The translations under genes and the position numbers were made by a program. Below, piece by piece: positions 50,171-60,055 of a stretch of 64,000 nt of DNA (the stretch's first letter is position 1; the number at the start of each line of letters is the position of its first letter). The DNA comes from Cohnella hashimotonis (GTDB lineage Bacteria; Bacillota; Bacilli; Paenibacillales; Paenibacillaceae), in contig NZ_JAGRPV010000001.1 of NCBI RefSeq assembly GCF_030014955.1, positions 4,588,001 to 4,652,000 on the forward strand, in the 5' to 3' direction. The notes beneath the pieces are model-generated. The model made no database searches. It was given only the letters and a program-made list of their open reading frames with translations, and had not been told where the DNA came from.

Positions 50171-53062
50171 CTAAGGCCGGAACCTGCGCAGCTCCGCCAG
50201 ACATTGCAGGCTGTAATGCCGGCTGCGCTCCGTCTTCGGAATTTCCTCCCGACTCAGCTCCCGGTATCCGTCCAGCCAATAGCTCGCCGCTTCCTCCCCT
50301 CGCCCGAGCGCGGCGCTCACCTGCCCCCGGACGCAATTCACCTCGGAGCGGGACAGGTAGATCGGCTCGCCGTAAACCAAGTTGTCCGGATAGCGGTCGA
50401 TCCGGTCCGCCCAATCCGCAGCGGCAGCGATATCGCCGTTCGCCAGCGCCTTGCGGACAAGCGACAGCACCGTGTCGCGGTAGCAAGGTCCGCTGATTTC
50501 CTCGCCCTCCCAGTTTTCGAACGGCTCGGCCCGAAGCAGCTCCAGCGCGCGTTCCTCCTGCCCGGCTTCCCGCAGCAGGTCGACCATGCGGACGACGACA
50601 AGCGTCCGGTTGCCCGCTTGCTCCATCATGGGCAGCAGCGCCAGCCGCGCCGCCAGATCTCCCCGCTGCCGGTAAATATCGTCGAGCAGACAAAGCGTTC
50701 CCTCGTTTCTCCCGCCGTTGACGGCCACATCTTCCTCCAGCACGGCGGCGGCGCCCGGCAGGTCGCCCAGCGCCGCAAGCCGGGCGTACCCGATGCTATA
50801 CAGCAGCGCCGTAAGTCGCAGTCCTTTGCGGTAGGCGGACAACAGCAGTTCCGCCCCGCGCTCCCGGTCGCCGGCGGCATAGCAGGCGATGCCGAGCAAA
50901 TAATCGGCAATGCCGACGGTGTCGAGCGGACGCACGCGCTCCAGCGCCTTCAGCAGCGGCCGCTCATTTAAAAATACGCGGTCGAGGCTGTCCGTTCGCA
51001 GCGCCTCCAGCAGCAGGGCGGTGTCACCGGCGCCCGTCAGGCGCAGCAGCCCTTCGGCGAGCCGCGTCTTCATGCCCGGCCGCCGTACGAGCTTCAACAG
51101 CGACGCCGCATCCGCCGCTAGCCCCAGCTCTGCGTAGATCAAGGCAATCGGGATCAGAGACGCCTCCTCGCCTCGCGTCAGCTCGAACAGGGATTCCCTT
51201 GCGGCATCGGAGCCGACCGCCAAATAGCGCTCCGCCAGTCCTTGCGCATTGTCCGGCAGGCTCGTCCGACGCTCACCGGCCGGAGCGGCTCCCGTGTCGG
51301 CCAGTGCGAGGCGTCGCGCGATCGCGGCAAGAAGGCGTCCCTCGGCATTGTCCTCCGGCAGCAGCGCGCAGGCCGCCATCGCGTCCGCGAACCGTCCTGC
51401 GGCGATGTCCATTCCGGCAAGCTCGGTCAATGCCGCGTCGAAGCTCTCCGCGTCAGCGCCGATGTCGGCGAACAGCCGCTGCGCTCTGCGCGTATTGCCG
51501 CGTTCCCGCTCCGTCACGGCCAAGTAGTAGCGGGCCCAGCCGTTGCGGTTGTTATCGCGCAGCAGCTGCTCGAAGCAGTCCGCCGCCCGCTCGTAGCGGA
51601 AGCTTTTCAGATTCAGCAGACCGAGCCGCAGCAGCGACTCCTGGCAGTCCGGACGGATCGCCAGCCGTTCGCCGTACAGCGCGATCGCGTCCGCCGTCAG
51701 CCCGAGCGATTCGCTCCACTGCGCCCGCTTCAGCACGCTCGCCGATTCGTCCTGCAGCACCGTTACGCGCGCGTCCTCGTACAGGTCGTGATCCGGATAT
51801 TCCTCGTCGCACGCCGGATCGCCGTCGATATCGAGCAGCAGCCGCTGCCCGCAAGTCAGAAGCAGCCGAAGGCCGCCGGCCGGAGCGGACCAATCGCCGG
51901 GCACCGTGACGGTCGTCGGATACTCGGCCGACAGATCGACGGCCAGCTCCCGCGCCGCGTCTCTGCGACCGAGGACAAGCCGGCAGCCGGGCAGCGCTTC
52001 GGTTGCCGAGAGAACGAGCACCGCCTCGGCCTGTCCCGGGCTCCAGCGAATCGCGACAACCTCGGAAGCTTGGTGAAAGCCGCCGGTTCCGAAGATCGGA
52101 TACCAGTACTCGGTCCACTGCAACTCACTATGCGGCTTCAGGAACTTATAGACGTTCTGGCTTTCGTAAGGACCGCTCTGCACCTCGATATATTGATCCT
52201 CGCTCTCGGTCAGCGCCCGGTTCCACGCCTTGGCCTTGTCGTCGTTGCCCCAGACGAAAAACTTGGCGCCCTTCAGCTTGCGGCGGTCGGCGACGTGGAC
52301 GAGTCCGGCGTCTTTATTTGCGTTGTAGGCGCCGAAGCTGTCGCCGGTCATGCCTTTTCCGAACGTCTCGTAGGCGTAAGGGATCTGCTGCGGCAGTCGG
52401 CAATCGATCTCCTTGTAGTACGGCCATTTGGCGTACCGGTCGTCCAGATTTACGCACCAGTCGAACGGGTAGGCGAGCCGGACGCTGTCGTCGTAAGCGA
52501 CCGCCGTATTCGTCCAGAAATAATACTTGTGCTCCATCGCAGTCGGATTGCGCAGCGTCACCCGCTGCTCGAGACGCGCTTGCCCCGGGTGCAGCCGCAA
52601 CTCCACCTGCCAATGCATGAAAGACATTTGCTCGATGCCCCCGATCAGCACCGACGCGCTGCCGTCCTCGTTGCCCCGGGTCTGACAGTCGACGCGCGAC
52701 ATCGTCGTCGGCGAATGGCTGATCGGAAAATTGAACTCCATGCCGCCTGCGAACCAGGCGCCCCGCGTGCCGATCATCCGCGGACGGATGACCGGATTGC
52801 GGTACAGCGCCTCTTCGCCGCTGCGCTTGTCGAGCATGCTGTACAGCCTTCCGCCCAGCTCGGGCAGAACGATCAGATGCAAATAATCGTTTTCGAGATG
52901 AACAGCCTCGTACAGCACTTCTTCCTTCTCGCGCTTCATCGCGTTTTGCATCGGATAAGGATACGGATCGAGCCGCTTGTCCAGAATCGGATTGATGTCT
53001 TCCTCGAGCAGCCCGTACGTCGGAATCGCCAGCTCTGACCTATAGACGCGGACTGCGGACAT
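50171..53062 (-). CDS. DUF5107 and TPR repeat protein
   Basis: 963 residues from the ATG at 53062 (AGAGGAGA 6 nt upstream), which overlaps the upstream gene by 23 bp. The N-terminal half matches the DUF5107 type (LPELGGRLYSMLDKRSGEEALYRNPVIRP, WFAGGMEFNFPISHSPTTMS, HKYYFWTNTAVAYDD), a galactose-mutarotase-like sandwich; the C-terminal half (about 440-950) is a long array of TPR-like helical pairs. No signal peptide. Homologues occur in glycan-degradation loci, but the activity is not established to my knowledge. Its overlap with the GH-like gene upstream suggests the two act together. Confidence 0.78.
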   Translation of the reverse strand: MSAVRVYRSELAIPTYGLLEEDINPILDKRLDPYPYPMQNAMKREKEEVLYEAVHLENDYLHLIVLPELGGRLYSMLDKRSGEEALYRNPVIRPRMIGTRGAWFAGGMEFNFPISHSPTTMSRVDCQTRGNEDGSASVLIGGIEQMSFMHWQVELRLHPGQARLEQRVTLRNPTAMEHKYYFWTNTAVAYDDSVRLAYPFDWCVNLDDRYAKWPYYKEIDCRLPQQIPYAYETFGKGMTGDSFGAYNANKDAGLVHVADRRKLKGAKFFVWGNDDKAKAWNRALTESEDQYIEVQSGPYESQNVYKFLKPHSELQWTEYWYPIFGTGGFHQASEVVAIRWSPGQAEAVLVLSATEALPGCRLVLGRRDAARELAVDLSAEYPTTVTVPGDWSAPAGGLRLLLTCGQRLLLDIDGDPACDEEYPDHDLYEDARVTVLQDESASVLKRAQWSESLGLTADAIALYGERLAIRPDCQESLLRLGLLNLKSFRYERAADCFEQLLRDNNRNGWARYYLAVTERERGNTRRAQRLFADIGADAESFDAALTELAGMDIAAGRFADAMAACALLPEDNAEGRLLAAIARRLALADTGAAPAGERRTSLPDNAQGLAERYLAVGSDAARESLFELTRGEEASLIPIALIYAELGLAADAASLLKLVRRPGMKTRLAEGLLRLTGAGDTALLLEALRTDSLDRVFLNERPLLKALERVRPLDTVGIADYLLGIACYAAGDRERGAELLLSAYRKGLRLTALLYSIGYARLAALGDLPGAAAVLEEDVAVNGGRNEGTLCLLDDIYRQRGDLAARLALLPMMEQAGNRTLVVVRMVDLLREAGQEERALELLRAEPFENWEGEEISGPCYRDTVLSLVRKALANGDIAAAADWADRIDRYPDNLVYGEPIYLSRSEVNCVRGQVSAALGRGEEAASYWLDGYRELSREEIPKTERSRHYSLQCLAELRRFRP

Positions 53063-54977
53063 CGGCCGTCTCCTCTCCGTACCGAACGGCATATGCCTTC
53101 GTATCCAGGTCGATCTCGACGACGGTGCCGTCGGCGTATACGGCCCGCTGCCTGCGGAGATTGCCGTCGATAAAGCTGTGTCCCGTCATCTCCATACACC
53201 CGACCCGGTTGTGCAGCTCTGACATTTGGCGGGCCAGCGCGATCTCCGCGTCGGTCGGCTCGATATTCAGACAGGGCAATCCGGCGTTCAGCAGGCCGTG
53301 CAGGAACCCCCAGTCCTCCGGCGGAATGCCCCACTCCCCTTCGCCCGGGAACCAGGGCAAAAACACCGCGTCGTGATACACGAGCGAAAACAGCGGAACC
53401 GGAATGCCGACGACGGGCCCTTTGCCCGGATTCGGATTGCGCGCGTACGGTCCGTGATGAACCAGATCGAGGGCGGGAATCGCCCAGTCGACCGGCTCCT
53501 CGGAGCTGACGATCATGCCGCGCGAGCGTATGGAATGAAAGCAGGACAGACGGTGCTCCATACACTGCTTGCGGGTCATGGGGTGGACGGGATGATAATC
53601 CTCCTCCAGCGCGATGACGGCGAAGACGTCCAGATACGCCCCGTCCGGCAGGACGCTCTCCGCCTCGAGCTGCTCGTAATTGCGTTCGACGTACCCTTTG
53701 GCCAGACTCGCGCTGAGAAAATGATGGGCGCCGCCGGGCCATATCGTGCACAGCTCGTTGTTGCCGTCGCGGTCCATCACCGCCTGCTCCGCCCCGTAAC
53801 TCGGCGCGTCGTGATAGAAATCGCGGTATTGATCGTGCAGCGCCAGCAAATAACCGAGCTCCTCGCACCGCTGCCGCAACAGCCGCATCCCCTCCCAGCC
53901 GCCGTTGACCGGGCTCGGCGGCAGCACGTCGGGATGCAAATTGTCGTAGCCGCGCTGGCCCCATCCGTCCAGATGGACGTAAACGGGTCCGTCGTACGCA
54001 TCTTTAAGCTTAGCCAGCTGCTCGGCCCGAAGCGCGAAGGAATGCCGCTCGTCGTTTTTCTCGGGATGATCCGGATCGTAATAGTCCGATTCCGGCACGG
54101 CGTAGAAGTGAATGAGCGTATTGACGACCGCCGCTCCGCGCAGCCGGTCGACGCGCGGATTTTCGGCGATTTTCTCCGCCATCGAGCGGAATCGACCGAT
54201 CGATTTGGCGTAGGCCCGGTAGATTTTCGCCATTTCGACATAGTCCATTTTCGGACCGAACCGGTACCTCACGCTGCGGTTGTCGTCGTAGCGGCCAAGC
54301 GAGGGCAGCCAGCGGACGCCGAAATGCGAATGCTGCCGAGGCGCATGGTCGAAGCGGCCCTTGGCGTCCCAGAACGTATCGACGATTGCCGTGTACCCGT
54401 GCTCTCCGTCGGTCTGACCCCACCATGGCATATAGGCGTCGCGGCCGTGCAGCAAGCCGTCTTCGTAACGAACGAGGTCGCCCTCCCAGTCTGCCGGCAC
54501 GAGAAAGCCTTGCATCATCGGCACGACGGTATATTGGCCGGGCTCGACGCCTCCGAACCCGAACGGAGCGGGCCAGGCGATATGCACGATGTCTCCCGCA
54601 TCGCGTTCCAGCGGGTGCAGCTCGCACACAAGCTCGCCCGTATGCGTATACAGCAGCACGGACAGCCGAACGGACAGACGCCGCTGCGCAGCGCCGCTCG
54701 CGCCGTCCGCATCGGGGAAGCCCGACAGCGTCGCATACACGCCTTCGTAGTAGCCCGAGCGGCGAACCTCGAACGTCTTCTCCGCGGCGTCGGCAAGCCG
54801 GACGAGCCGCTCTCCCTCCGCCGTTCGAAGCAGGATATGATCTTCGCCCCGGACGGTCGCCCAACTCCGGCCGGCAGTCGTATCGGTCAGCGTCAGGACA
54901 AGCGTATTCGGATCGATCTCAAGCTGCCGGTCCGCCGCCTGGACGATCCAGCCGCTTCCATTTTCGTGTATAGTCAC
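53040..54977 (-). CDS. Putative glycoside hydrolase, GH129/GH101-like
   Basis: 645 residues from a GTG at 54977 with AAAGGAG upstream. An N-terminal beta-sandwich (about 1-250) precedes a probable TIM barrel (about 260-560) with VYVHLDGWGQRGYDN, ALHDQYRDFYHDAPS, DGAYLDVFAVIALEEDYHPVH and MIVSSEEPVDWAIPALD; Asp and Glu residues in these motifs are catalytic candidates. The pattern resembles alpha-N-acetylgalactosaminidase-like families GH129/GH101 but the match is from memory and not certain. No signal peptide, so cytoplasmic. It overlaps the DUF5107 gene by 23 bp. Confidence 0.55.
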   Translation of the reverse strand: MTIHENGSGWIVQAADRQLEIDPNTLVLTLTDTTAGRSWATVRGEDHILLRTAEGERLVRLADAAEKTFEVRRSGYYEGVYATLSGFPDADGASGAAQRRLSVRLSVLLYTHTGELVCELHPLERDAGDIVHIAWPAPFGFGGVEPGQYTVVPMMQGFLVPADWEGDLVRYEDGLLHGRDAYMPWWGQTDGEHGYTAIVDTFWDAKGRFDHAPRQHSHFGVRWLPSLGRYDDNRSVRYRFGPKMDYVEMAKIYRAYAKSIGRFRSMAEKIAENPRVDRLRGAAVVNTLIHFYAVPESDYYDPDHPEKNDERHSFALRAEQLAKLKDAYDGPVYVHLDGWGQRGYDNLHPDVLPPSPVNGGWEGMRLLRQRCEELGYLLALHDQYRDFYHDAPSYGAEQAVMDRDGNNELCTIWPGGAHHFLSASLAKGYVERNYEQLEAESVLPDGAYLDVFAVIALEEDYHPVHPMTRKQCMEHRLSCFHSIRSRGMIVSSEEPVDWAIPALDLVHHGPYARNPNPGKGPVVGIPVPLFSLVYHDAVFLPWFPGEGEWGIPPEDWGFLHGLLNAGLPCLNIEPTDAEIALARQMSELHNRVGCMEMTGHSFIDGNLRRQRAVYADGTVVEIDLDTKAYAVRYGEETADVRSPRL

Positions 54978-55039
54978 TGTTTCGGTTCTCCTTTAAACAT
55001 CGCTTTTCAAATTCGCTTCCGGCAGTTCTTCGATCTTCT

Positions 55040-55885
55040 TCAATAGCCGATCTTACGATAAGCCTTCTCGTCGATATCGATCTTCGCGGCCGCGGCCGCT
55101 TGGTCGGTCCATTGCTGAAAACGGGAAGACCAATAATCGTTTTGCACGACATTCCTGATATCCTTGAAGGGCAAATAGTCCGAGAAGCCGCTGTCGGGCG
55201 CCAAGGAAACGGTAGAAGACGCGGATTTTCCCGCGGAGGGCTCTTCATTGCCCGGCCGTTTTCGATAGCGCTTTTCCTTCGTCGACTCGTAGTAGGCCTC
55301 CAGCGTCTTGTCGTCGGCCGGCCACAACGCGGGGCCCATTACCTCGATCAGTCGGTTACGCATATTGGACAGCGTATAGTCGTAATAGTCCGCCATCTGA
55401 TATTCGACGGGGCCGTATACGATGCCGCCCTCCGCGACAAGCCGCTTCCGCCGCTCGTTCTCCCGGTCAAGCCGCTTCTGAAACGACGAGAACGAGTCGC
55501 TGTCGAGCAAGCCGTAAGACACCGCCTCCCGCTGCTGCACCTTCACGCGCGTCAACTGCGCAAGCGCCCGCCGTTTGGCCGTATCGAGCGGCGTCTCGCC
55601 GCCTGCGGCCGTCGTCCAGAACGACGCTCCGCTGCCTGCTTCAATGCCGTAGCGTTCGCCGTATTCGGCAATGGTCGGCGCGCGCTCGTTCTCCAGCAGC
55701 AGCAAATATTCCGCGGCCTCCACCGGTTCGCCGTCGATTCGCAGCGGAATCGCCGCCGTCGGCGCGCCTCTGGCCGACAGGACAAGCGCAACGGCCGCCG
55801 CGCATATCACAGCCAGCACAACCAGCGCGACCATTGGCCGGACCAACCGTCCGCCGGACCATCTTTTACCGAAAATCGTCTTCAA
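55040..55885 (-). CDS. Membrane-anchored SurA-like protein without PPIase domain
   Basis: 281 residues from a TTG at 55885 with GGGAGGGG upstream. One N-terminal transmembrane helix (about 17-40, MVALVVLAVICAAAVALVLSA), then a helical extracytoplasmic part beginning IDGEPVEAAEYLLLLENERAP, which resembles the N-terminal chaperone segment of SurA/PrsA-type peptidyl-prolyl isomerases. No parvulin domain is visible. It sits between the secreted beta-helix gene and a cytoplasmic hydrolase, so it may help export or fold the beta-helix enzyme (inference). Confidence 0.6.
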   Translation of the reverse strand: MKTIFGKRWSGGRLVRPMVALVVLAVICAAAVALVLSARGAPTAAIPLRIDGEPVEAAEYLLLLENERAPTIAEYGERYGIEAGSGASFWTTAAGGETPLDTAKRRALAQLTRVKVQQREAVSYGLLDSDSFSSFQKRLDRENERRKRLVAEGGIVYGPVEYQMADYYDYTLSNMRNRLIEVMGPALWPADDKTLEAYYESTKEKRYRKRPGNEEPSAGKSASSTVSLAPDSGFSDYLPFKDIRNVVQNDYWSSRFQQWTDQAAAAAKIDIDEKAYRKIGY

Positions 55886-55967
55886 GACCTCACCCCTCCC
55901 GCCGCCGGAGCGGGCAGGGAAAGGAGCGGCGCTCCTTCCCTCTTGTGCCGCCCGGTCCGGTCGGCCG

Positions 55968-57965
55968 TTAGTTTTTGGTCAGCTCGATATCGTCGATCAG
56001 CGCATAGTCGGCGCCGCTCACATAGTTGACGTACACCTTGACGGAAGTCGTGGAAGGCCCGGTCGTAAAGGTCGTAATCGCCGGCTTCCAGACGGCGATG
56101 CCGATCTCGTAATAGCCGTTCAGCGAGGGATTGGCGGCATCCTGCAGGCCGATCCACACCTGACCGGGAAACAGGCCCGTGCCCGTCGGCTTCGCCCAGC
56201 CTTTGAGCGTGTACGTGGTGTTCGGCTGGACGGTCACCGTCTGCTCGAGATAAGCGCCGGGATAGATCTTGGCGGCGTAGGCGCCGGCCCGGACGTCGCC
56301 GCTGGCGACGGAAGCGGGACTCGAGCCTGCGCTCACGGTCGTCCAGCCGCTCAGGCTGCCGGTCTCGAAGCCCGGATTGACCGTCAGATTAGGCGGCGTC
56401 ACGCCCGCGCCGTTGTACGCGCCGATATTCGGCGCCGCGGAGGAAGAGACCGCGTTGCCCCAATAATCCGCTCCGCCGTTGCCGGCCACGAGCTTGCCGG
56501 CGCCAAGGGCGGGAGAGCCCGTCTTCAGCATGTAGCCGTCCAGCGTATCCATGCCGTCGCGGCCGCTGCCGGGACTGACGAACTTGGGATCGGCCGTTAT
56601 TTTGTTCGCGTCCGCCGGTTCGTTGGAAGGATGATAGCCGTAAAAAAGGTTGTGCTCGAACGTATTGGTCGATCCGTTCAACAGGTAGCTGACCTCGCCA
56701 AGATTGTAAAAAATGTTGTTCGCCCAGTAGGCGCTCGCGCCGGAGGAGCCGACGGCGATCAAATAAGGCGCCGTATCGGGATGGACGAAGACGGTGTTGT
56801 TGTAAATTTTCGTATTCTGGGAGTCCGCGCAGAAGCCGAATATTTGCGTATTGTCGTTCTGGCTGACGTTGTAGCGAATGACGCTGTCGCGCACGAAGCC
56901 GGCCGCCGGGTCCTTGCAGACGAGCACGAAGCCGCCGTCGTTGTCGTGGCTGTAATTGTACTGGACGACCGTGCCGGTCTGCCCGTGGTCGATGTCGAAG
57001 GCCATGCCGTCCATCGGCGTATTGCCGTTGTACACCTCGTTATGCTGCATGACCGCATGATCGCTGGCCCATGTCCAGATGCCGGCATTGAAGGTTCCCG
57101 AGCGGACATTGAAGCCGTCCACCACGTTGTACTCGATCAGCGCCCCGTCCGTGACGTGCGGCGTGATGCCGTCGCCGCCCGTATCGCTGACGAAATTGTT
57201 GCGGATGACGACATGGGTGAGCGGCACCCAGGACGGTCCGGAATACCCGATGCCGGCGCTGTACCGCCAGCTGGAAAACGTCGCGATGCCGGTGCGGTCC
57301 ACGGACGAGACCCGATTGTTCTCGATGAGGACATCGTCGAACGTCGTCTGCACCGTCGTGCCCTTCACCTCGACGAGAATGCCCGCGCTGCCGCCCGCAT
57401 CCTTCGTATTGTCGCCCTTCACCCGATGCACGTACAAATTGCGCAGATGAATCGCGTGCAGCGTGCCGGCATTTTCTCCAACGATGTAGACGCCTCTGCG
57501 ATTGGAAGCCGTCGCGCTGTCGTTCGTCACTTCCAGATCGGCGATGTCCCAATATTGCTGGTTGTACAAATAAACCGCGTTCGCCGCGCCCGCGCCGTTG
57601 ATGAGCGGGGCGCGGCCGCTTCCGTATTTGCCGATCGTAATGGGGTCCGTGGCATCTCCGGACCCCTTGGGCCAGAGCGTGCCCGTCCACACGCCGCCGG
57701 CCTTGAACAGAATGGCGTCGCCGGGATCGAACGTCGTCGCGTTCACCTTGGTCAGTGTCTTCCACGCCGTCGCCGGCGACAGGCCGTTGCCGCTGTCGCT
57801 GCCGGCGGCGGAATCGACGTAATAGACGGTGCCGGCGAACGAGAGCGCTTTGGCCTTGGGCGGCGCCTTGGCGTCGGCGGGAGCGGCGTGGCCGGTCGGA
57901 AGCGCCAGCGCCAGCAGCAGGAAAATCGCAGTCAGAAGTCGCCATGGGGAAGTGCGGATACTCAT
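55968..57965 (-). CDS. Secreted right-handed beta-helix protein with C-terminal CBM-like domain
   Basis: 665 residues from the ATG at 57965 (GAGGAGGACTATA upstream); the longer frame to 57995 has no ribosome site. Signal peptide (MSIRTSPWRLLTAIFLLLALALPTGHA). A parallel beta-helix (about 45-510; GTVYYVDSAAGSDSGNGLSPATAWKTLTKVN, DDVLIENNRVS, HVVIRNNFVSDTGGDGI, VVQYNYSHDNDGGF) resembles polysaccharide lyases and glycan-binding helices. A C-terminal galactose-binding-like sandwich (about 520-665; NPGFETGSLSGWTTVS, LKGWAKPTGTG) follows. Similar in opening motif to the beta-helix of the SLH giant. Likely depolymerises the substrate outside the cell; exact family unknown. Confidence 0.8.
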   Translation of the reverse strand: MSIRTSPWRLLTAIFLLLALALPTGHAAPADAKAPPKAKALSFAGTVYYVDSAAGSDSGNGLSPATAWKTLTKVNATTFDPGDAILFKAGGVWTGTLWPKGSGDATDPITIGKYGSGRAPLINGAGAANAVYLYNQQYWDIADLEVTNDSATASNRRGVYIVGENAGTLHAIHLRNLYVHRVKGDNTKDAGGSAGILVEVKGTTVQTTFDDVLIENNRVSSVDRTGIATFSSWRYSAGIGYSGPSWVPLTHVVIRNNFVSDTGGDGITPHVTDGALIEYNVVDGFNVRSGTFNAGIWTWASDHAVMQHNEVYNGNTPMDGMAFDIDHGQTGTVVQYNYSHDNDGGFVLVCKDPAAGFVRDSVIRYNVSQNDNTQIFGFCADSQNTKIYNNTVFVHPDTAPYLIAVGSSGASAYWANNIFYNLGEVSYLLNGSTNTFEHNLFYGYHPSNEPADANKITADPKFVSPGSGRDGMDTLDGYMLKTGSPALGAGKLVAGNGGADYWGNAVSSSAAPNIGAYNGAGVTPPNLTVNPGFETGSLSGWTTVSAGSSPASVASGDVRAGAYAAKIYPGAYLEQTVTVQPNTTYTLKGWAKPTGTGLFPGQVWIGLQDAANPSLNGYYEIGIAVWKPAITTFTTGPSTTSVKVYVNYVSGADYALIDDIELTKN

Positions 57966-58180
57966 TATAGTCCTCCTCAGGGGATCGGCCGTCATGCGGC
58001 GCGATCTTTATTTTGCAAAAAAGCAGCCGCCCCGCCTCTTCTTCCGCCTCCTCGCACGGCCTTCTGGACGGCTCTGCTTTCCTACAAGCGAACCTTGTCT
58101 CCGCCGAAGCGCGGACTCACCCGGACCAGGCGGCTGACGCGTGCCATGTTCGGCCCGGCGCCCCTCCATGCGCTTCGTCG

Positions 58181-59071
58181 CTATTCCTTGACGCTTCCGA
58201 GTACGATGCCTTTTATGAAAAACCGCTGTAAAAACGGATAGACGAGCAGGATGGGGAATGCCGCTACGACGATTTGGGCGGAATGAACGGTTCTGTCCGA
58301 GATGAGCGCCATCGCCGCCGCGTCCTGTACGGACGAGAACTGCGCGTCTTTGGCGATGACGATCGTCTGCAGCAGCGTCTGCAGCGGATAATTATCCTTG
58401 GAATTCATGTAAATCAGGCCGTCAAACCAGTTGTTCCAGTGCGCCACCATTGTGAACAGCGTCGTCGTGGCGAGCGCCGGAAGCGACAGCGGCAGGTAGA
58501 TCCGCAGCAGCACTTTAAAGTGGCCGGCGCCGTCGAGCTTCGCCGATTCCTCGAGCCCGCGCGGCAGCCCCCGGAAAAAATTGAGCAGCAGCAGCACGTT
58601 GAACACCGGCACGGCGCCGGGAATGACCAACGCCCAGATCGTGTCGAGCAGATGCGTATCCTTGACCGTCATATAAAGCGGAATGAGTCCGCCGCCGAAA
58701 AACAGAACGAACGCAAAATACCAGGCGTACAGCGTCCTGCCGGCAAATTCGCGCGGCTCGCGCGACAACGGGTAAGCGGCCAGGCTGGTCAGTACGAAGC
58801 CGACCGCCGTCGCCAGCGCGACACGCTGCGCCGAGATCCACGCCGCCTCGAGAAATTGCCGCTGGCGGAAGACGAAGCGGTAGGACGACAGCGTCGCCTC
58901 CTCGGGCCACAGCACGACGCTGCCGGATGCCGCCGCGTGCGAGGAGCTGAACGAAACGGCGACCACATGGACGAGTGGGAACAGACAGAGCAGCGACGAG
59001 ACGAGCAGGATCGCATAGAGGATGCCGTCCGACCAGCCGCCTTTCCATTTCCGGGCTGCTAACAGGAGCAT
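58181..59071 (-). CDS. Carbohydrate ABC transporter permease, LplC type
   Basis: 296 residues, with SFSSSHAAASGSVVLWPEEATLSSYRFV, coupling loop LEESAKLDGAGHFKVLLRIYLPLSLP and C-terminal LQRFFIKGIVLGSVKE typical of LplC/YtcP permeases. AAGGGGGGTGA directly precedes the ATG at 59071, 11 bp after the LplB-type stop. Together with 59083 and 60056 it forms the importer of the third locus. Confidence 0.94.
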   Translation of the reverse strand: MLLLAARKWKGGWSDGILYAILLVSSLLCLFPLVHVVAVSFSSSHAAASGSVVLWPEEATLSSYRFVFRQRQFLEAAWISAQRVALATAVGFVLTSLAAYPLSREPREFAGRTLYAWYFAFVLFFGGGLIPLYMTVKDTHLLDTIWALVIPGAVPVFNVLLLLNFFRGLPRGLEESAKLDGAGHFKVLLRIYLPLSLPALATTTLFTMVAHWNNWFDGLIYMNSKDNYPLQTLLQTIVIAKDAQFSSVQDAAAMALISDRTVHSAQIVVAAFPILLVYPFLQRFFIKGIVLGSVKE

Positions 59072-59082
59072 TCACCCCCCTT

Positions 59083-59985
59083 TCAAAATAGCCGGTAATT
59101 GGCGAACCGATAGGCGAGACCGTACGAGATGACGATAAAAAACATGGACACGAGCGACTTGAACAAACCGACCGCCGTCGCGACGCTGTATTGCGCCTGC
59201 TCGAGGCCGATCCGGTAGACGAGCGTATCGATGACGTCGCCGCTCTCGTAGACGAGCGCATTGTACAAATTAAAGATTTGCTCGAAGCCCGCGTTCAGCA
59301 CGTTGCCAAGACTGAGCGCGGCCATCAGGACGATGATCGGGGCCATCCCGGGGAGCGATACGTAGAGCGTCCGCTTCCAGCGGCTCGCCCCGTCGATCTC
59401 GGCGGCCTCGTACAGCGCCGGGTTGATCGAGGTCAGCGCGGCCAGATAGATGATCGTCGCATACCCGAATTCCTTCCAGACGTCGGAGGTGACGAGCACG
59501 AACGGAAACCAGCGGTTGTCGGTCAGAAAAAACACCGGCTCCAGGCCAAGCCCGGCGATCGCCTTGTTGACGATGCCTTCGGACGGCGACAAAATGTCGA
59601 TCAAAATGCCCGACAGGATGACCCAGGAGAGAAAATGAGGCAAATAAACGAGCGTCTGGAACGTTCGCTTGACCGCGGCGACCCGCACCTCGTTCAGCAT
59701 CAGGGCGAAGGCGATCGGCACGAGCAGCCCGGCGACGATTTTCATCGACGCGATGTAGACGGTGTTGAAAAGCACGCGGCCCATATCGGGCATGCTGAAA
59801 ATGTAACGGAAATTATCCAGCCCCACCCATGGCGAAGCGAACACGCCCTTGGCCGGATTAAATTTCTGAAATGCCATAAACAGGGCGCCGGCGATCGGCA
59901 CGTAGCTGTAGACGAACAGGAGCGCGACGGCCGGCCAGATCATCAGATGAAGCGGCCATTGATTTTTCCATCTCAAAGCTTTCAC
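59083..59985 (-). CDS. Carbohydrate ABC transporter permease, LplB type
   Basis: 300 residues from a GTG at 59985 (GGGAGGT upstream). Starts with NQWPLHLMIWPAVALLFVYSYVPIAGALFMAFQKF and has the coupling loop LYEAAEIDGASRWKRTLYVSLPGM. Closely parallels the permease at 37427, indicating that loci 7 and 9 carry paralogous transporters. Confidence 0.94.
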   Translation of the reverse strand: MKALRWKNQWPLHLMIWPAVALLFVYSYVPIAGALFMAFQKFNPAKGVFASPWVGLDNFRYIFSMPDMGRVLFNTVYIASMKIVAGLLVPIAFALMLNEVRVAAVKRTFQTLVYLPHFLSWVILSGILIDILSPSEGIVNKAIAGLGLEPVFFLTDNRWFPFVLVTSDVWKEFGYATIIYLAALTSINPALYEAAEIDGASRWKRTLYVSLPGMAPIIVLMAALSLGNVLNAGFEQIFNLYNALVYESGDVIDTLVYRIGLEQAQYSVATAVGLFKSLVSMFFIVISYGLAYRFANYRLF

Positions 59986-60055
59986 AACATGACCTCCCGC
60001 TGCCGATCGGGGAACGCGCCTTCGCCCGCCCCCGACGACAGACTTGCCGCTATTG

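Noticed and set aside
53226..55046. 606-codon plus-strand open frame
   Set aside because: Antisense to the GH129-like gene, with biased composition and no recognisable domain.
55671..58241. 856-codon plus-strand open frame
   Set aside because: It lies antisense to four well-supported genes. Its Arg/Ala/Val-rich translation is typical of a shadow frame in G+C-rich DNA.
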